From: JAWVFM01 sp963823245
GTDB lineage: Bacteria; Actinomycetota; Thermoleophilia; Solirubrobacterales; 70-9
Direction of reading: 5' to 3'
NCBI GenBank assembly: GCA_963823245.1
Contig: CAWGKQ010000008.1
Coordinates: 186,001 to 250,000 of the forward strand
Length of the DNA: 64,000 bases
In this document: positions 60,742-64,000 of the stretch, piece by piece
Position numbering within the stretch: position 1 is the first letter of the stretch
Layout: the number at the start of each line of letters is the position of its first letter
Position numbers and translations under genes: made by a program
The notes under the pieces: model-generated
Database searches by the model: none
Told to the model about the DNA's origin: nothing
What the model saw: the letters and a program-made list of their open reading frames with translations, nothing else

Positions 60742-61358
60742 GATCGGACCATCGCGATCCAGACCTCGCTCAACGTCTGCGCCGCGACGTCGACCGAGAC
60801 CCGAGGCTCGCGGCCGAAGGCCTCGAGCAGGTAGGCGTTGCTCATCACCGTGAGCGCGTAGGCGGTCTGCTCGACATCAGCCAGGGGAAGCGAGCCGCGC
60901 GACTGCGCCTCGCGCAGGTACCGCGCCGCCTGCTCCGCGAACTGGGCGCGCATCGCATCGCGAACGCGGGCCACGTCCTCGTCGCTCGCCGCGGCCTCGG
61001 AGATCCCCCGGAGCAGGGGGCCGTGGCGGTGGTAGACGGTGACGGCGGGCTCGAGCCCCTGGCGGACGGCCGCGGCCTCGTCGCCGGGGCCGATGTCCTC
61101 GAGTGCCGGCTGCGCCTCGTAGAGCTCACCGATCACCGGCTGGGCCACCTTGAGGAGCAGGTCTCCCAGATCGTCGAAGTGGCGGTAGAAGATCGTCCGC
61201 CCGAGGCCCGCCTCGCGCATCACCTCGTCGACGTTGAGCTCGGCGTAGGAGCGCCGGCGGATCAGCCTCTCGGCGGCCGCGACGATGCTCTCACGCGCCT
61301 TCTGCCGGCTCTTTCGCGCAACTTCGCGCCTCGTCGTGGTTTCCACGGGCGGGATCAT
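60738..61358 (-). CDS. TetR-family transcriptional regulator
   Basis: 206 residues from ATG 61358. N-terminal HTH: QKARESIVAAAERLIRRRSY, ELNVDEVMREAGLGRTIFYR, HFDDLGDLL; all-helical ligand domain follows. First gene of the minus-strand operon (TetR, DUF1330, sulfatase, hydrolase) and divergent from a second sulfatase, so it probably controls both through the shared promoter region. An in-frame GTG at 61382 would add 8 residues. Confidence 0.92.
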   Translation of the reverse strand: MIPPVETTTRREVARKSRQKARESIVAAAERLIRRRSYAELNVDEVMREAGLGRTIFYRHFDDLGDLLLKVAQPVIGELYEAQPALEDIGPGDEAAAVRQGLEPAVTVYHRHGPLLRGISEAAASDEDVARVRDAMRAQFAEQAARYLREAQSRGSLPLADVEQTAYALTVMSNAYLLEAFGREPRVSVDVAAQTLSEVWIAMVRS

Positions 61359-61365
61359 AGAGAAG

Positions 61366-61395
61366 TTGACACGGTGTGACACGGACTGTTATGCT
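61366..61395 (+). promoter_or_regulatory. Sigma70-type promoter with likely TetR operator
   Basis: TTGACA (61366-61371), 18-base spacer, TATGCT (61390-61395), upstream of the plus-strand sulfatase. The spacer contains the repeat TGACACGG/TGTGACACGG, with GTGTGACAC a near-palindrome, a plausible TetR site. Confidence 0.65.
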
Positions 61396-61416
61396 GGCGC
61401 CGCCTTGGACGGGAGA

Positions 61417-63048
61417 GTGATTGGCGTTAGAACCCGCACCGTCGCAGCGTGTGCAGCCCTTGCCGGAGTCGCCGTCCTCGGCCTTCTGATCGCAGGACCC
61501 GCCGGCGCCCGCCCCGTCGGCGCCGGCAAGGGCAACCAACCCAACATCCTGGTCGTCATGACCGACGATCAGGCCCTCGCGGACCTGAAGTACATGCCGC
61601 ACGTCCGCAAGCTCATCGCCGGGCAAGGGACGAGCTTCTCGAACGCGATCGACTCGTTCCCGCTCTGCTGCCCCGCGAGGGCGACCTTCATCACCGGGCA
61701 GTACGCGCACAACACCGGCGTCGCCGGCAACTTCTACCCCTACGGCTGGTACGGGATGAAGCACCGCGGGAACATCCTTCCCCGCTGGCTGCAGAAGGCC
61801 GGCTATACGACCGCGCTGATCGGCAAGTGGCTGAACGGCTACGGGGCCAAGGACGGCCACGGTGAGATCCCGAAGGGCTTCGACATCTGGCGGGGGCTCC
61901 TCGATGTCTCCGCCTACGACTACTTCAACTTCGTGATGAACATGAACGGGACGCTCAAGACCTGGGGTGATCCGAAGTTCGCCCACGAGCTCGTGAAGTT
62001 CGCGAGGATCGAGGTCACCCCCGGGCCGGGCGGAAAGCCGCACACCGTCACCGAGGTTCTCGATCGGGCGCACAGGATCTTCACGCCCGGCTACTACGGC
62101 ACCCAGAAGACGAAGGACTACTCGCCCGATTTCACCGGCGGTGTCAGCCAGGGCATCCTCAAGCAGCAGGCGAGGTCGAAGAAGCCCTTCTTCGTCTGGT
62201 GGGCCCCGGCCGCGCCGCATCGCGAGGACGTCGCGACGACGATCCTCGGCCGCCCCGGCGCCGACCCGCGCCCGGCGCCCCGGTACGAGCAGCTGAGCAA
62301 GAAGTTCAAGCTCCCCGTGCCGCCGTCGTTCAACTACTCGGACCCCGCCGATTCGGACAGCAAGGTCGCGCAGCTCCCAGCGATGACCGAGGCCCAGATC
62401 GACCAGCTGAAGCTCGACTACCAGGGCCGGATCGGCTCGCTGCTCGCGGTCGACGACCACGTGGCCAAGATGGTGAAGATCCTCCGCGAGACGAACCAGC
62501 TCGACAACACGATGATCGTGTTCGTCTCCGACAACGGCTGGGTCCAAGGCCAGCACCGCATCCAGGGCGACAAGTTCGTGCCCTACGAGGAGTCGGTGCA
62601 CGTGCCGTTCATCATCCGCGGCCCCGGCATTCCGAAGGACAAGACGATCACCAAGCAAGTCTCGAACATCGACTTCGCCTCCACCCTTCTCGACGAGGCG
62701 GGCGCCAAGCCGGGGCGCAAGCAGGACGGGCTCTCGCTGCTACCCGTCGCGCGTAACCCGAACAAGACTCCCGACCGCGCGATCGAGCTCGAGGCGACCA
62801 GCCCGCTCTTCCTGAGCCCGGGCTTCCCGATGTCCTACGACCAGCCGTACAAGGGCGTGCGCACCAACGACTACAAGTACATCGAGTGGAGCTACGGCGC
62901 GAAGGAGCTCTACGACCTGCGCAAGGACCCGTACGAGATGCACAACGTGGTCAACGACCCCGCGTACGCTCAGATCAAGGCCCGCATGGTGGCGGATCTC
63001 GCCAAGCTCAACAAGTGCGCGGGCAAGAGCTGCCAGGTCGCACCCTAG
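61417..63048 (+). CDS. Secreted type I sulfatase
   Basis: 543 residues from GTG 61417 (TTG 61405 is an in-frame alternative nearer the transcript start). Signal peptide TVAACAALAGVAVLGLLIAG; NILVVMTDDQALADLKYMP with metal Asp pair; formylglycine motif FPLCCPARATFITGQYAHNT; IGKWLNGYG; MIVFVSDNGWVQGQHRIQGD; YKYIEWSYGAKELYDLRKDP. Closest by eye to exported arylsulfatase/N-acetylglucosamine-6-sulfatase-like enzymes. Clean frame. Divergent from TetR. Confidence 0.92.
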   Translation: MIGVRTRTVAACAALAGVAVLGLLIAGPAGARPVGAGKGNQPNILVVMTDDQALADLKYMPHVRKLIAGQGTSFSNAIDSFPLCCPARATFITGQYAHNTGVAGNFYPYGWYGMKHRGNILPRWLQKAGYTTALIGKWLNGYGAKDGHGEIPKGFDIWRGLLDVSAYDYFNFVMNMNGTLKTWGDPKFAHELVKFARIEVTPGPGGKPHTVTEVLDRAHRIFTPGYYGTQKTKDYSPDFTGGVSQGILKQQARSKKPFFVWWAPAAPHREDVATTILGRPGADPRPAPRYEQLSKKFKLPVPPSFNYSDPADSDSKVAQLPAMTEAQIDQLKLDYQGRIGSLLAVDDHVAKMVKILRETNQLDNTMIVFVSDNGWVQGQHRIQGDKFVPYEESVHVPFIIRGPGIPKDKTITKQVSNIDFASTLLDEAGAKPGRKQDGLSLLPVARNPNKTPDRAIELEATSPLFLSPGFPMSYDQPYKGVRTNDYKYIEWSYGAKELYDLRKDPYEMHNVVNDPAYAQIKARMVADLAKLNKCAGKSCQVAP

Positions 63049-63108
63049 GCACCGACTCGCCGCAGGGAGGTGGCGCCTCGCGCGCGGATGCCGGTTACGG
63101 TTCGCCCG

Positions 63109-64000
63109 ATGCCGCGCCGGGGACTTCGTGGAGGCGGCGAGCGGCGCTCGCGACCCTGGCCGCCGCCGCGCTCCCGCTCGGTGCCGCCGCGCCCACGACC
63201 GCCTCGGACCTCAGGGCCGGCGGCAAGCGCTATCCCGGCGCCGTGACGGAGAAGAACGTGCCGATCCAGATGTCCGACGGCGTGACGCTCGAGGCGAACG
63301 TGACCCGCCCGGCCGACTCAAGCGGGAACGCCGCGCCGGGCCACTTCCCGGTGATCATCACCCAGAGATCAACCAGTTCTTCACCGCGGCCCAGCACCCG
63401 AAGGGGCTCAAGGCGATGTTCCCGATCATCCCGGCGGGCGACGTCTACCGCGACGTGTTCGTCCACGGCGGCGAGTTCGACGCCGGGTTCATGCCGCTCT
63501 GGGCCGGCCTCGTCACCGGCCTGGGGCTTCCGCTCGGCCTGCTCCCGACCACCCCAGAGGCGGCGCTCGGAGTGATCGCGGTGCACGGGCCGACCTTCCA
63601 GACCAATGCGATCCTCAACATCCTGAGCGGCGGGAACCTCGCGTACGACGGCCCGTTCTTCCGCAAGCGCTCGCCCGACACCGTCGTCCGCAAGGTCTAC
63701 GTGCCGACATTCATCGTCGGCGGCTGGTGGGACCTCTTCCAGCGCAGCGAGCCCCGCCTCTACAACGCGCTGCGACTGAAGCCCGGCCGCAAGCAGCTCC
63801 TGATGGGGCCCTGGTATCACGTCACGGCGGGCAGCGGGCTGGGTGAGAAGGGCACGCCGCCGAGCCTCCCCAAGCTCGCGCTCGCGTGGTTCGACCGCTG
63901 GATCAAGCACCGGCGTGACGGGATCGAGAACTTCGGGCCTGTGACCCTGAACGAGCTCGGCCGAGGCAAGTGGACCACCCAGCAACGCTATCCCGGCAGG
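63109..64000 (+). pseudogene. CocE/NonD-type hydrolase with catalytic core deleted; runs off the window
   Basis: ATG 63109 has TACGGT 7 bases upstream. After a frameshift near 63130 comes a signal peptide (LATLAAAALPLGAAAPTTAS), then VPIQMSDGVTLEANVTRPAD and HFPVIITQ. At about 63366 the sequence jumps, in another frame, to INQFFTAAQHPKGLKAMFPI, YRDVFVHGGEFDAGFMPLWA and VPTFIVGGWWDLFQRSEPRL. The region between, which in this X-Pro dipeptidyl-peptidase/CocE family carries the GxSYxG nucleophile and about 100 residues, is missing. The C-terminal jelly roll lies beyond base 64000. Confidence 0.75.

Overview
The window is high-GC actinobacterial DNA. The tRNA amidotransferase gatCA genes, an infC-rpmI-rplT block next to pheST and an arg operon, and above all a tandem array of SnoaL-like genes that all begin MSQ and end ALEAAGL point to a soil member of class Thermoleophilia (Solirubrobacterales or Gaiellales), probably a metagenome assembly. 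This placement is inference from gene content; no rRNA is present. Many starts have a TANNNT -10 box only 6-9 bases upstream of the start codon, so leaderless transcription appears common.

Layout. 1-9189: gatA (cut by the window edge) and gatC, a small membrane protein, a frameshifted GMC oxidoreductase, a four-helix membrane protein, then pcrA-folD and cysK-cysE on the minus strand. 9190-16875: a 7.7 kb accessory island inserted exactly at the junction of an Rrf2/CymR-type regulator gene and cysK, flanked by an 11-bp direct repeat. It carries phage-type small genes, four tandem SnoaL cassettes, relics of more cassettes, an HNH nuclease and several secreted proteins. 16863-21449: the regulator gene, a NarL-type response regulator, gltX and nfo head to head, and small surface or Cys-rich proteins. 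21520-28560: dnaE and two large coiled-coil genes. 28671-34332: a PEP mutase/isocitrate lyase-family enzyme, a deleted IS481 element sitting in a shared CTAG stop, an Rpf-like cell-wall enzyme, argG, and a decayed sortase/GNAT chimera.

34355-46227 is a compact minus-strand run: thrS, infC-rpmI-rplT with its own terminator, an rRNA/tRNA methyltransferase, pheS, pheT, argC, argJ, argB, argD. Most junctions from the methyltransferase to argD overlap by a few bases, which couples translation factors to arginine synthesis genes. 46294-64000 is a mixed accessory region: a GT-C-like membrane protein, DUF5995, tRNA-Val, a D,D-carboxypeptidase, an SDR, an epimerase, a candidate structured RNA with its own terminator, an NfeD-like protein, a phosphoesterase, tRNA-Cys, two Asp-nucleophile alpha/beta hydrolases, and a TetR-controlled divergent cluster with two sulfatases and a CocE-type hydrolase that has lost its catalytic core.

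At least ten accessory genes carry frameshifts or internal deletions while about 27 kb of long housekeeping genes read cleanly, apart from a 5-bp duplication at the gltX start. Either the accessory genes are decaying or the assembly has indels; read-level data would decide.
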